Positions 15,891-24,671 of a DNA stretch of 64,000 nucleotides are shown in pieces. Position numbers and translations under genes: made by a program. This stretch comes from JAJEAO01 sp963667635. Its GTDB lineage: Bacteria; Acidobacteriota; Vicinamibacteria; Marinacidobacterales; Marinacidobacteraceae. Under the pieces are notes generated by a model, which saw nothing but the letters and a program-made list of their open reading frames with translations, was not told the DNA's origin and ran no database searches. Positions within the stretch are counted from its first letter, which is position 1. Every line of letters begins with the position of its first letter. Location: positions 3,658,001-3,722,000 of the forward strand of contig OZ246946.1 of the NCBI GenBank assembly GCA_965232015.1, read 5' to 3'.

Positions 15891-17471
15891 TCAGGCGTCC
15901 TCGATCTCGATACGAACGAGGTTCCGCCGCTCGCTGCTGAACTCGACCGCCACCAGATGGACGGGCTCTCCCGAGCCGCGGTACCGCTCGGAGTAGCCCC
16001 GATCCCGCAACTGCGCCATCGCCGCGCCTTCACCCGCCTGCTCGATCACCTTGAACTCGAACACGAAGACGCGACCGCCAAGTCGCGCCGACATGTCCAG
16101 TCGGCCCCGGTTTGTGCTCTCCTCGGTCGCGAGCCGAACGTTCAGCGCGGCGAAGTACGTGAAGAACAGCCCCGCGTAGTAGCCCTCGTAGTCGCTGATG
16201 CCGCCGTGCTGGATCCACTGGTGCGGGATGGCTGCGTAGAACGCGTGAAACAGCGCCCGCAGGCCGTCGGCGTCCCGGGCCTCCAGCAGATCGAGCGCCC
16301 GGGACTCGGGCGCCCGCCCCCGCGCCGGGCCCCCCGCCATGAAACGGAGCAGGCTGTCGTTGAGCGCGGTGCGCACCTCCCGGTTGGGGTAGCCGAGGAC
16401 GTACTCCCGTCGCCCCACCCGGTCCACCCGCTCGTCCAGGATCGTCAGATAGCCGGTCTGGAACAACAGCGCCCGCACGCTGATGCGCTCCACGTCGAAC
16501 GCGGAGAGGTCGCTGTCGGTCACGACGAGGCTGTCGAGCTCCGGCGCGGCGAACCGGCGCCGGAAGAGCGTCTCCACGAGGAAGCCGGGCGAACCGGTCT
16601 CGAACCAGTGGGAGCCGAACTCGCGGCGCCGGAACAGCCTCAGGAGGCCGTAGGGGTTATAGACGCGCTCCGGGCCCCGCCAGCAGTAGCCGTTGTACCA
16701 GTCCCGGATCGCGTCCCTGTCCAGTCCGGCCAGTTCCGGCGCGAACACCGCGTCGAGGTCGTCCTCGGTGTAGCCGCAGATGGCCGAGTATCTCGGATCC
16801 AGCGTGACGTCCTCGAGGTTGTTGAGGCCCGAGAACAGGCTGACCTTGGAGAACCGGCTCACGCCGGTGAGGAAGCTGAAGCGGATGTGTCGGTCGCACT
16901 CCTTGATCACGGAGTAGAGCCCGCGGAGAAAGTTCCGGTTCGCGAGCGCGAGCTCCCGCCGGGCGGCGCTGGATCGGCCTCCTTCGATGAGGGCGTCGAG
17001 GATGGGCCGGTCGTACTCGTCCACGAGGACCACGACCCCCCGACCCGTCTGCTGGCGAAGCCGCCGGATCAGGTGCGACAGACGGAGCGAGGCGTCCGTT
17101 TCGCAAGGGGTGATGCCGGCCACCTGCTCGCGCGCCGCGAGTTGCGCCGTCACCGACCGCTCGAGGAAGCCCGGCCGGCCGAAGTCACCGGCCGCGAAGT
17201 CGAGCAGCACGACGGGATGGGCCGTGTCCCAGTCCCAGTGCGGCTCGATCGCCAGTCCGGCGAAGAGCTCCCGGTTCCCCTCGAACAGCTCCCGAAGGGT
17301 GTCCACCAGCAGGCTCTTGCCGAACCGGCGCGGCCGGGAAAGGAAGAAATGGCCTCCCTCCTCCACGATCCGGTGGATGAACCGGGTCTTGTCCACGTAG
17401 TAGCAGTCGGCGCCCTTTCCCCGGAGCCTGGCGAGGCTCTGGAGACCGACCGGCAGGCGACGACGGACCAT
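15891..17471 (-). CDS. AAA-ATPase-like/nuclease fusion (DUF1703-type)
   Basis: The 526-residue protein starts with the family's VDKTRFI...FFLSRPRRFGKSLLVDTL block, in which the P-loop is SRPRRFGKS (about 45-53). A VVVLVDEYDRPI Walker B-like strand and the GVSRFSKVSLFSGLNNLED segment follow, all hallmarks of the AAA-ATPase-like family (PF09820). The C-terminal ~100 residues carry a PD-(D/E)xK-type core (GRLDMSARLGGRVFVFEFKV). The family is abundant in accessory regions and its role is not settled. The ATG has TATCGT six bases upstream. The longer frame upstream of it is not protein-like. Confidence 0.85.
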   Translation of the reverse strand: MVRRRLPVGLQSLARLRGKGADCYYVDKTRFIHRIVEEGGHFFLSRPRRFGKSLLVDTLRELFEGNRELFAGLAIEPHWDWDTAHPVVLLDFAAGDFGRPGFLERSVTAQLAAREQVAGITPCETDASLRLSHLIRRLRQQTGRGVVVLVDEYDRPILDALIEGGRSSAARRELALANRNFLRGLYSVIKECDRHIRFSFLTGVSRFSKVSLFSGLNNLEDVTLDPRYSAICGYTEDDLDAVFAPELAGLDRDAIRDWYNGYCWRGPERVYNPYGLLRLFRRREFGSHWFETGSPGFLVETLFRRRFAAPELDSLVVTDSDLSAFDVERISVRALLFQTGYLTILDERVDRVGRREYVLGYPNREVRTALNDSLLRFMAGGPARGRAPESRALDLLEARDADGLRALFHAFYAAIPHQWIQHGGISDYEGYYAGLFFTYFAALNVRLATEESTNRGRLDMSARLGGRVFVFEFKVIEQAGEGAAMAQLRDRGYSERYRGSGEPVHLVAVEFSSERRNLVRIEIEDA

Positions 17472-17477
17472 GGCCGC

Positions 17478-17483
17478 ACGATA
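17478..17483 (-). promoter_or_regulatory. Predicted -10 element of the AAA-ATPase-like/nuclease gene
   Basis: TATCGT on the minus strand, then GCGGCC and the ATG at 17471. Confidence 0.5.
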
Positions 17484-17690
17484 CCGCTGCCGCGCGCGGG
17501 TCGCGGTGTTCGCCGAGGTGCGGCGGCAGAGCCTCGAAGGGGCGAGGTCGCCGTCCCCCGACCTGCCTCCGTTGACAGCGGAGCCCCGAATTCGGGATAC
17601 TCGCGGAATTCCGGCTTCAAAAAACCGAACTTCGGTGAGGATTTCTGGAGCCGGGAAGGATCGCTGATCGGCCGACCGCGCCATAACTCA

Positions 17691-17712
17691 TTGACCTGGA
17701 AGGGTCTTGACC
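17691..17712 (+). promoter_or_regulatory. Paired TTGACC motifs upstream of TonB receptor 1
   Basis: TTGACC occurs at 17691-17696 and again at 17707-17712, 16 bases apart start to start. The motif resembles a -35 hexamer, or the pair could be a direct-repeat operator. The 383-base interval 17472-17854 between the divergent nuclease-like gene and TonB receptor 1 holds no credible gene. Around 17598-17635 it has an AT-richer patch with TTCCGG and CCGAACTTCGG. I see no clear -10 at standard distance, so regulation is inferred only. Confidence 0.35.
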
Positions 17713-17854
17713 AATGGACGGAGCGAGCGGCGTTTCCTGGTCCCGGCGTTGCTCCGAGGAGATCGGCGGCGGACTCTCGCCGCTGCGCCTCCGGCGCGCC
17801 GATTCGCGCCCTGCGCCCTCAGTTTTCCCCATCGCTCAAGGAGCATCAGCAAGC

Positions 17855-20785
17855 ATGAGAAAACTCATCCTGTTTACCCTGCTGCTGGCCTGGCCGGCTT
17901 CGGCCTTCAGCCAGCAGATCTACGGGCGACTCGAAGGCACCGCCAACGACGCCCAGGGGCTCGTCCTCCCCGGAGTGACGGTGACCCTGGAGTCGGCGGA
18001 GCTGGTCGCGCCCCGGTCGGCCGTCACGGACGTTGACGGCTCCTACCGGTTCGCGCAGCTCGTCGGCGGTTCCTACAACCTGACCTTCTCGCTCGGCGGC
18101 TTCCAGACCGTCGTGTTTGAGGATGTCACCGTGGTCGGCGGCTCGACGTTCGAGATCAACGCCTCCATGGACATCGCCACCGTCGCCGAGACGGTCACCG
18201 TGACGGGGGAATCTCCCGTCGTGGACGTGAAGACCACCGGCGTCTCGGCCACGTTCGACACCACTCAGCTCGAGGATGTCCCCTCGGCCACCGACATGTG
18301 GGCGGTGCTCCAGCAGAGCCCGGGCGTCCGGATGCGCGGCTATGACGTGGGCGGGTCCCACAAGAGCCAGCAGTCCGGCTACGAGACCTTCGGTGTCCGC
18401 GGCCAGAACCGCATCATCAACGACGGCGTGAACACGACCGAGGGCACCGGCGGTGCGGGCGGTTACTACGACTTCTACGCGATCGGCGAGTTCCAGGTGT
18501 CGGCGCAGGGTGCGGACGTGGAGTCGAACACTCCAGGGGCCACCGTGAACGCGGTGTGGAAGAGCGGCGGTAACGACTTCTCCGGGACCGAGCACTTCTC
18601 CTACGAGCCACCCGACATGATCGCCAACAACCTGCCCTCAGCGTTGAGTTCCCGTGGAGGAACACATGCTCCGGTGATCGAGTTCTACGAGTACCACCTC
18701 GACCTCGGCGGTCCGATCATTCGGGACAAGGCTTGGTTCTATGCCGCCTACAACCGGTTTGTCATCGACCGGATCATCTCTGGCCAGCCCCAGTCGGAAG
18801 GTACCGATCTCGGCGACTTCGACATGTTTACGGTCAAGGCGAACTGGCAGATCACCGATCGGGATCAGTTCATCACCTTCCACCACTGGTCGCTGAAGCA
18901 GAAGCCGTTCCGCGAGCTGTCGGCTACTCGGCCGGCAACGTCCATCCTCGCCCAGGACTCGTGGAGCTGGCTCCACAAGGCCGAGTGGCAGCGAGTCTGG
19001 AGCGATCGGCTCTACAGCAACATCCAGGTGAACCACTTTGGATTTGGCTGGCCGATGACGCCCGCTGTGGATCCGGCGACGGACCCGCCACGCTATGACA
19101 GCGGGACCCAGCAGTGGGCGGGCGCGGGCTGGCGGCCGTTCACCTTCAACCGCTGGAAGCCGCATACGACCGGTCAGTTCAACTACTACCTACCCACCGA
19201 GAGTGGGAGCCACGACTTCAAGTTCGGCTGGGACTGGCAGATTGATGAACGGCAGTTCGGTTGGAACGCCAACTCGGGCGCTGTGCGCTATCTCGACAAC
19301 AGCTCGTTGGACCCGGCGCGCCCGCACAACGTGAACGACATTCACTTCCAGAGCTTCCCGAACTTCAACTACGATCGGAATACCCACATGGACTTCTACG
19401 TCCAGGACGTCTGGACGCTCAGCGACCGACTGACGATCAACGCCGGATTCCGTTATGGAAGCCAGCGGATGGGCTATCTGGGATCCAACAATGTTCCGGG
19501 TGGGCCGTGCGACGCGGCGCTCGGGTGTCTCCGTGAGATCTCCGACATCGATGCGAATGTCCACGCGGCGCTGCCGTTGCTCTTTGGTCAGGGCGGAGAG
19601 GTTCCGGCCGAGGACAACCTCATCAGTTGGTGGAACATCGCTCCCCGGCTCGGCTTCACCTATGACATCACTGGTGAGGGTCGGTCCGTCTTCAAGGGCT
19701 ACTTCGGTCGCTACTACCACAACATGAACACGGGAATCCCGGCTGCCAACCCAGGCGGCAACAAGAGCGTGACCTACGAGTTCCTGGATCAGAACATGAA
19801 CGGCCTGTTCGACGGTGTCGGTGAGCTGGGCGTGCGGCGAAGCGGCGATGACGGTGCCGGACTCGGCTTGGAGCGCGGCGCCCCGACTGCGGGCGCGCAG
19901 ATTGATCCCGGCCTCTCTCAGCCATGGGTGGACGAGATCAGCGTGTCAGTCGAGCACCAGGTCGGTGCTGACATCGGAGTTCGGGCCTCGTTCGTTCACA
20001 AGCGTCAGACCGGCGCTTGGGGCAACCTCAACACGGCTCGCATCGGCACACTGACGAATGCCAAGCAGGTTCCCTGTCCAGCGGCCTGCGGAGCCGAGGG
20101 GTCTGGCTTCGGTGACCCGGGGTTCGGCGGCACGACGCTGACCGTCTATGACCTGCCGGACGGTGCCCAGGTGAGTTCCAACCTCTACACGAACGCCCCG
20201 GAGGGCGAGACCAGGTTCAACTGGAACACGGTGTCACTGGGAGTGAATCGCAGGTTCCGAAACAACTTCTTCTGGAACGCCTATTTCGACTACCAGTGGC
20301 GCCACGAAGGCCGTACACCGGGTCAGTCCACAAGTCCTCTCACGACCGATCCGACGGGCGTGGGCTGGGGTCTCGTTTACGGCTCGATCCCGCTGATTCA
20401 GGACTCGGGGAATTGGCAGTTGAAGACTGCCGGGCGGTACGTGATGCCGTATGACATCGGTGCCGCTGGCACGCTTCGCTATGTGAGTGGTTTCAACTGG
20501 GCGCCGTGGGTGAGCGTCCCCGTTGGGAACGTCGGTAGTCAGAACGTCTTTCTGGGGAATCTGGATATGAACCGGTCGGATACCGTGAGCATCCTCGATT
20601 TCCGCTTGGACAAGGCGCTGTCGATCGGCGACGCGGCCGAGATCCAGGTCATGGTGGACTTCTTCAACGTCCTCAACGGCGCAGCGGAGACGAACTTCAT
20701 CATGAGTGCCGGAGGGAACTACCTCAAGACCATCGAGTGGATCCAGGGCAGGACCATCGGCCTCAGCGCCCGCCTGACCTTCTAG
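17855..20785 (+). CDS. TonB-dependent receptor with carboxypeptidase-regulatory-like domain (1)
   Basis: The 976-residue outer-membrane protein has a signal peptide MRKLILFTLLLAWPASAFSQ, then a ~90-residue CarboxypepD_reg-like Ig fold (GRLEGTANDAQGLVLPGVTV, YRFAQLVGGSYNLTF), a plug domain (VPSATDMWAVLQQSPGVRMR, GQNRIINDGVNTTEG), and a long barrel ending in GLSARLTF with the terminal aromatic needed for BAM recognition. This Oar-like architecture is typical of Acidobacteriota nutrient receptors. It is paralogous to the receptor at 53160-56060, with nearly superimposable plug segments. The start is the ATG with AAGGAG 11 bases upstream. A strong terminator follows. The ligand is unknown. Confidence 0.92.
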   Translation: MRKLILFTLLLAWPASAFSQQIYGRLEGTANDAQGLVLPGVTVTLESAELVAPRSAVTDVDGSYRFAQLVGGSYNLTFSLGGFQTVVFEDVTVVGGSTFEINASMDIATVAETVTVTGESPVVDVKTTGVSATFDTTQLEDVPSATDMWAVLQQSPGVRMRGYDVGGSHKSQQSGYETFGVRGQNRIINDGVNTTEGTGGAGGYYDFYAIGEFQVSAQGADVESNTPGATVNAVWKSGGNDFSGTEHFSYEPPDMIANNLPSALSSRGGTHAPVIEFYEYHLDLGGPIIRDKAWFYAAYNRFVIDRIISGQPQSEGTDLGDFDMFTVKANWQITDRDQFITFHHWSLKQKPFRELSATRPATSILAQDSWSWLHKAEWQRVWSDRLYSNIQVNHFGFGWPMTPAVDPATDPPRYDSGTQQWAGAGWRPFTFNRWKPHTTGQFNYYLPTESGSHDFKFGWDWQIDERQFGWNANSGAVRYLDNSSLDPARPHNVNDIHFQSFPNFNYDRNTHMDFYVQDVWTLSDRLTINAGFRYGSQRMGYLGSNNVPGGPCDAALGCLREISDIDANVHAALPLLFGQGGEVPAEDNLISWWNIAPRLGFTYDITGEGRSVFKGYFGRYYHNMNTGIPAANPGGNKSVTYEFLDQNMNGLFDGVGELGVRRSGDDGAGLGLERGAPTAGAQIDPGLSQPWVDEISVSVEHQVGADIGVRASFVHKRQTGAWGNLNTARIGTLTNAKQVPCPAACGAEGSGFGDPGFGGTTLTVYDLPDGAQVSSNLYTNAPEGETRFNWNTVSLGVNRRFRNNFFWNAYFDYQWRHEGRTPGQSTSPLTTDPTGVGWGLVYGSIPLIQDSGNWQLKTAGRYVMPYDIGAAGTLRYVSGFNWAPWVSVPVGNVGSQNVFLGNLDMNRSDTVSILDFRLDKALSIGDAAEIQVMVDFFNVLNGAAETNFIMSAGGNYLKTIEWIQGRTIGLSARLTF

Positions 20786-20810
20786 GGATCCTCTAACTCA
20801 AGGACCTTTC

Positions 20811-20846
20811 AAGGCCCGCCGCCCCTCGGGGCGGCGGGCCTTTCTG
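20811..20846 (+). terminator. Rho-independent terminator after TonB receptor 1
   Basis: A perfect 15-base stem, AAGGCCCGCCGCCCC pairing with GGGGCGGCGGGCCTT (20811-20825 and 20828-20842), closes on a two-base gap (a tetraloop if the last pairs open) and runs into TCTGT. It is the clearest intrinsic terminator in the window. Confidence 0.85.
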
Positions 20847-20848
20847 TC

Positions 20849-20902
20849 GGAGCGCCGGACTCCAGTCCGGCACCGTATGGAGCGCCGGACTCCAGTCCGG
20901 CA
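20849..20902. repeat. Two tandem CCGGACTCCAGTCCGG hairpins
   Basis: The unit GGAGCGCCGGACTCCAGTCC plus GGCA occurs twice at a 30-base interval (hairpins at 20855-20870 and 20885-20900). It sits between the terminator and the promoter of the first array ATPase. Confidence 0.8.
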
Positions 20903-20969
20903 ATCTGGCGAAGGGCGCCGCGGCGGCCCGGAGTCCGATGAGACGCCCCGGGTTCTCCGGTGGCTCCGA

Positions 20970-20975
20970 TAGAGT
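20970..20975 (+). promoter_or_regulatory. Predicted -10 of array ATPase A1
   Basis: TAGAGT, then GCGGAC, then the ATG at 20982. No Shine-Dalgarno can fit, so a leaderless mRNA is predicted. Confidence 0.6.
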
Positions 20976-20981
20976 GCGGAC

Positions 20982-22106
20982 ATGACTGCGTGGGATCCGC
21001 TGGGACCGTTCCAGCCTGGTTCCGGTGGGATGCCGCCCCATCTGGCCGGGCGCGAGGCGGAGCAGAGCCTCTTCCGGGCTCTGCTCACGCGGCTCGCGGA
21101 GCGCGGCCCGCTGCCCGCCGAAGTCATCCTCTACGGCCCGCGCGGCAACGGCAAGACGGTGCTTCTGGGCTGGCTCGAGAACCAGGCGGCCACGGTGGAC
21201 GGCGTCGAAACACTCGTCCTGCTCCCGAGCGAGATTTCTGGTGCCGAGCGGCTCTCGGAACTGGTCCTGCCGCGAAGCTGGTGGGATCGGTTCACGTCGG
21301 AACAGGTGGCCGGATTCGGGATCTCGTGGAGACCCGGGAGTAAGGGAGGGGCGCCGCCGGCGGTGGACCGGATCCTCGCGGCGCGGGCCCGGCGGGGTCC
21401 GCTGCTCCTCATCATGGACGAGGCGCACACGCTCGATGTCCGGGTCGGGCGGATGCTTCTGAACGCATCCCAGCGAGTGCGTCAAGAGCATGCCTTCGTG
21501 CTGGTTCTCGCTGGAACGCCCGATATCCAAGGTCACCTGGCTCGGATGAGCGCCTCCTTCTGGAGCCGCGCCGAGCACCTCCGCATCGGGCGCCTGGACC
21601 GGTCGGCGACCCGGGAGGCGCTCCTTCGGCCGTTCGCGGCGGAAGACGTCCCGGTCGAGGAGAGCGTCGTGGCCGAGGTGGAGCGGCTCAGTCACGGGTA
21701 TCCCTTCTTCATCCAGATCCTGGGTCAGGTGCTATGGAAGCACGCGGCGCCCCCCGGGGGACCGGGGCGCGTGACGGAAGGCGTTCTCGAAGCGGCGCTC
21801 CCGGCGTTCGAGCAGCGGAAGGGTCACTACTACCGGGAGCGGTACTTCGAGCTGGAGGATCGCGGGCTCCTCGCGGTGGGACGGTCGGTTGCCGAAGCCT
21901 TTCGAGGAGCCCCGGTCCTCTCCGGCCAGAGCCTCGCAAGGGCGATCGCTGGAGGGCTCTCGTCGCCCGGTGACGCGGAGATCGCCGGCGCCAGACAGGT
22001 ACTCGCAGACCTCGGATTCATCTGGGGCACGAGTCCCACGCCCGGGTGGGAGCCGGGGATCCCGAGTCTGATGGACTACATCTTCGAATTCGCCCCGGCG
22101 GGGTAG
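20982..22106 (+). CDS. Array ATPase A1 (AAA_16-like), intact
   Basis: The 374-residue cytosolic ATPase has an N-terminal family signature (PFQPGSGGMPPHLAGREAE, residues 9-27), Walker A GPRGNGKT at 52-59, Walker B LLLIMDEAHTLD at 141-152, a sensor-like VLVLAGTPD at 173-181, and then GYPFFIQILGQVLW at 239-252. A helical, winged-helix-like C-terminal region ends in GWEPGIPSLMDYIFEFAPAG. The N-terminal signature is known from uncharacterised ATPases common in Actinobacteria, and I know of no assigned function. No membrane segment or effector domain is visible, so it would act as an ATP-driven switch or scaffold. It is collinear with A2 over its whole length, with about four residues in five identical by eye. 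Confidence 0.88.
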   Translation: MTAWDPLGPFQPGSGGMPPHLAGREAEQSLFRALLTRLAERGPLPAEVILYGPRGNGKTVLLGWLENQAATVDGVETLVLLPSEISGAERLSELVLPRSWWDRFTSEQVAGFGISWRPGSKGGAPPAVDRILAARARRGPLLLIMDEAHTLDVRVGRMLLNASQRVRQEHAFVLVLAGTPDIQGHLARMSASFWSRAEHLRIGRLDRSATREALLRPFAAEDVPVEESVVAEVERLSHGYPFFIQILGQVLWKHAAPPGGPGRVTEGVLEAALPAFEQRKGHYYRERYFELEDRGLLAVGRSVAEAFRGAPVLSGQSLARAIAGGLSSPGDAEIAGARQVLADLGFIWGTSPTPGWEPGIPSLMDYIFEFAPAG

Positions 22107-22118
22107 CCCCAGGCGTCA

Positions 22119-22137
22119 GGAGGGCGGCCCGGACATC
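22119..22137 (+). repeat. Conserved tail motif after A-type gene A1
   Basis: GGAGGGCGGCCCGGACATC, 12 bases past the stop. The identical 19-mer follows A2 (23400-23418) and the broken A-type gene (28592-28610). It is not an obvious hairpin; it may be part of the duplicated cassette or a processing site. Confidence 0.65.
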
Positions 22138-22250
22138 TTTCCTTGTCGCCGGCAGCGCGGACTGACGGCCTGTACCGGTTCGCGCGTGGGCCCCGCGCGA
22201 GTCGGTCTTGCCCCGGCCGGGCGCCACGGTGTATCCGGCCATGGCGAGGA

Positions 22251-22256
22251 TAGACT
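22251..22256 (+). promoter_or_regulatory. Predicted -10 of array ATPase A2
   Basis: TAGACT, then GCGGGC, then the ATG at 22263. Confidence 0.6.
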
Positions 22257-22262
22257 GCGGGC

Positions 22263-23387
22263 ATGACCGCGTGGGATCCGCTCGGGCCTTTCCAGCCTGG
22301 TTCCGGGGGGATGCCGCCCTATCTGGCCGGGCGCGAGGCGGAGCAGGGCCTCTTCCGGGCGCTGCTCACCCGGCTGAGAGGCCGTGGCCCGCTGCCGGCC
22401 GAAGTCATCCTCTACGGTCCACGCGGCAACGGGAAGACGGTGCTCCTCCGCTGGCTCCGGAATCAGGCGGCCGTTCTCGATCCCATCGAGACGGCGGTTC
22501 TGCGGCCGAACGGGATCCCGGATGTGATCCGGCTGGCGGAACTCCTGTTGCCGAGGAAATGGTGGGATCGGCTCACGCCGGAACAGGTGGCCGGATTCGG
22601 GTTCTCATTGAGGCCCGGAACGAAGGGTGGGGCGCCTCCGGCGCTCGAGGACATCCTGGAGGCGCGGGCCCGCGAGGCGCCGCTGCTGATCGTGATGGAC
22701 GAGGCGCACACGCTGGATCTCGTCGTCGGGCGAACGCTCCTGAACGCCTGCCAGGAGGTGCGGCAGGAGCTGCCCCTGCTGCTGGTGCTCGCCGGAACGC
22801 CGAATCTGGAAGGTCGCCTGGCCGCGATGGGCGCCTCCTTCTGGAGCCGCGCCGAGCACCTCCGCATCGGGCGACTGGATGGCCGAGCGACCCGGGAGGC
22901 GCTCCTTCGGCCCTTCGAATCCGAAGGCGTCGAGGTCGAAGAGAGCGTCGTGGCGGAGGTGGAGCGGCTGAGTCATGGGTATCCCTTCTTCATCCAGATT
23001 CTCGGGCAAGTGCTCTGGCAGCACGCGGCTCCTCCGGAGGGACCGGGGCGCGTGACCGACGGCGTTCTCGAGGCGGCGCTCCCGGCGTTCGAGCAGCGGA
23101 AGGGTCACTACTACCGGGAGCGGTACTTCGAGCTGGAGGATCGCGGGCTCCTCGCGGTGGGACGGTCGGTTGCCGAAGCCTTTCGAGGAGCCCCCGCACT
23201 CTCCGGGCAGCATCTCGCGAGAGCGATCGGCAGGGGGCTCTCGTCGCCGGGTGACACAGAGATCGCCGATGCGCGCCGGATCCTTGGCGATCTTGGTTTC
23301 ATCTGGGCCACGAGTCCCGCACCCGGATGGGAGCCGGGGATCCCGAGCCTGATGGAATACATCCTCGAATTCGCCCCGGCGGGGTAG
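22263..23387 (+). CDS. Array ATPase A2 (AAA_16-like), intact
   Basis: The protein has 374 residues, the same length as A1 with no gaps needed in alignment. Walker A GPRGNGKT and Walker B LLIVMDEAHTLD are intact. The segment from VLEAALPAFEQRKGHYYRER to RSVAEAFRGAP is identical to A1, and its ~130 bases are identical at DNA level, whereas the stretch between Walker A and Walker B has diverged (for example AAVLDPIETAVLRPNGIPDV here against AATVDGVETLVLLPSEISGA in A1). That pattern fits gene conversion of the 3' half, or selection for diversity in the nucleotide-sensing or ligand half. It is followed by B1 after a 102-base spacer that recurs at the second cassette. Confidence 0.88.
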   Translation: MTAWDPLGPFQPGSGGMPPYLAGREAEQGLFRALLTRLRGRGPLPAEVILYGPRGNGKTVLLRWLRNQAAVLDPIETAVLRPNGIPDVIRLAELLLPRKWWDRLTPEQVAGFGFSLRPGTKGGAPPALEDILEARAREAPLLIVMDEAHTLDLVVGRTLLNACQEVRQELPLLLVLAGTPNLEGRLAAMGASFWSRAEHLRIGRLDGRATREALLRPFESEGVEVEESVVAEVERLSHGYPFFIQILGQVLWQHAAPPEGPGRVTDGVLEAALPAFEQRKGHYYRERYFELEDRGLLAVGRSVAEAFRGAPALSGQHLARAIGRGLSSPGDTEIADARRILGDLGFIWATSPAPGWEPGIPSLMEYILEFAPAG

Positions 23388-23399
23388 TCCCGGGCGCTG

Positions 23400-23418
23400 G
23401 GAGGGCGGCCCGGACATC
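23400..23418 (+). repeat. Conserved tail motif after A2
   Basis: The second copy of the 19-mer GGAGGGCGGCCCGGACATC, here followed by CCTCCCGGCCGG, which also recurs after the broken A-type gene. Confidence 0.65.
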
Positions 23419-23477
23419 CCTCCCGGCCGGTCGCCCGCGGCCGGACGTTCCCCGTAGAGCGACCGACAAGTGTGGAG

Positions 23478-23483
23478 TACGCT
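23478..23483 (+). promoter_or_regulatory. Predicted -10 of array ATPase B1
   Basis: TACGCT inside the string GTGGAGTACGCT, then CGCATC and the ATG at 23490. The string GTGGAGTACGCT is repeated exactly before B2. Confidence 0.6.
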
Positions 23484-23489
23484 CGCATC

Positions 23490-24647
23490 ATGGTTCCGAC
23501 CGAGACCGGTGGCAATCCGTTTCGTCCCGGGACGGGCCGAACGCCACCACTCCTGGCCGGTCGTGATTCCGAGATCCAGTTGGCCGAGCGTCGCCTGGAC
23601 GAGTTGGCCTCGGGCCGGGTTCCGTCACAGGGACTGCTGCTCTACGGTCCCCGGGGGACGGGCAAGACGGCCCTTTTGGACCGGATTGCGACTCGAGCAA
23701 CCGAATTCGACCTCCGTACGGGGGAGCTGAGCCAAGACGCTCTCTCGGATCGAGATTCTCTCACCGCGCAGTTGCTGGAGCAGGCCGGCCTGAGCGTGCC
23801 GCGGCTCACCGGGGTTCAATTCGGGACGATCGGGGCGACGACCGAGCGGCCTCCGCCAACCCGGGATCCGTTCTCTCTTCTGTCGGCGTGGATGGACGCG
23901 GCTTCGGCCGGGCTCGTGCTCCTCATAGACGAGGTGCACACCGTGGATCCCGCGGTGGGTGTGGCGCTCTTCGGCGGGTTGCAGCAGGCGGCCCGGAGGG
24001 AACTGCCGTTGCTCGTCGTCGCCGCAGGGACTCCCGACGCGCCGCGCGCGATACGTCGGGCGGGCTCGTTCATGGAGCGGTTCTTCGAGGAACTGCCGGT
24101 TTCGCGTCTCGAGAGGGCCGCGACCGAGGCGGCGTTGGCGGAGCCTGCCCGGGCGAGGGGACTCCCCATGACAAAGGAGGCGGTGGGTCTCCTCGCGGCG
24201 GCGTCCCAGGACTATCCGTTCTTCATCCAGTTGCTCGGGAGTGCGGCGTGGCGGGCGGCGGCTGACCGGAGCGGGACGCGAGTGGAAGAGGCCGATGCGG
24301 TGGGCGGAGTCACGGCCGCCCGGATCGCGATGGACCGGTTCTACACTCGACGCTACGCGGAGGCTGAGGCCGGGGGTGTGGACCACCTCCTCTCCGCGCT
24401 GGCCGCCCGGCTGGTGAGCGGGAGTGGCCGCATCGGGCACGGGGCGCTGCGGGATCTGATCCAACGCGAGGAGACGGGTCGGCCGGAGTCCCCGGGGTGG
24501 GTCCCCCAACGCTCGACGCTCCAGGATCTGGGCATCGTGTGGGAGGTGGATCCGGGAGTCTGGGAGATGGGGATCCCGAGCTTCGCGGACCACGTTCTGG
24601 CCCGCTCGGATTCCTCTGACCTCCCCTCTCGGTCCCATTCGGACTGA
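23490..24647 (+). CDS. Array ATPase B1 (AAA_16-like), intact
   Basis: The protein has 385 residues from the ATG at 23490. An in-frame GTG 18 bases earlier would place the predicted -10 inside the gene and is not favoured. The signature GGNPFRPGTGRTPPLLAGRD is at 7-26, Walker A GPRGTGKT at 53-60, Walker B GLVLLIDEVHTVD near 134, then VVAAGTPDAPRAIRRAGSFM, DYPFFIQLLGSAAW and the tail WEVDPGVWEMGIPSFADHVL. It differs from A-type members in having the long GVQFGTIGATTERPPPTRDP segment before Walker B. The final ~170 bases of the ATPase region are nearly identical to those of the adjacent remnant at 24672-25196. Confidence 0.88.
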   Translation: MVPTETGGNPFRPGTGRTPPLLAGRDSEIQLAERRLDELASGRVPSQGLLLYGPRGTGKTALLDRIATRATEFDLRTGELSQDALSDRDSLTAQLLEQAGLSVPRLTGVQFGTIGATTERPPPTRDPFSLLSAWMDAASAGLVLLIDEVHTVDPAVGVALFGGLQQAARRELPLLVVAAGTPDAPRAIRRAGSFMERFFEELPVSRLERAATEAALAEPARARGLPMTKEAVGLLAAASQDYPFFIQLLGSAAWRAAADRSGTRVEEADAVGGVTAARIAMDRFYTRRYAEAEAGGVDHLLSALAARLVSGSGRIGHGALRDLIQREETGRPESPGWVPQRSTLQDLGIVWEVDPGVWEMGIPSFADHVLARSDSSDLPSRSHSD

Positions 24648-24671
24648 CGCGGTTCCGGGCCTGCCGAGTGA

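Noticed and set aside
17590..17640. Riboswitch or structured leader upstream of TonB receptor 1
   Set aside because: Only short inverted matches are visible and no known aptamer core is recognisable; kept only as an intergenic note.
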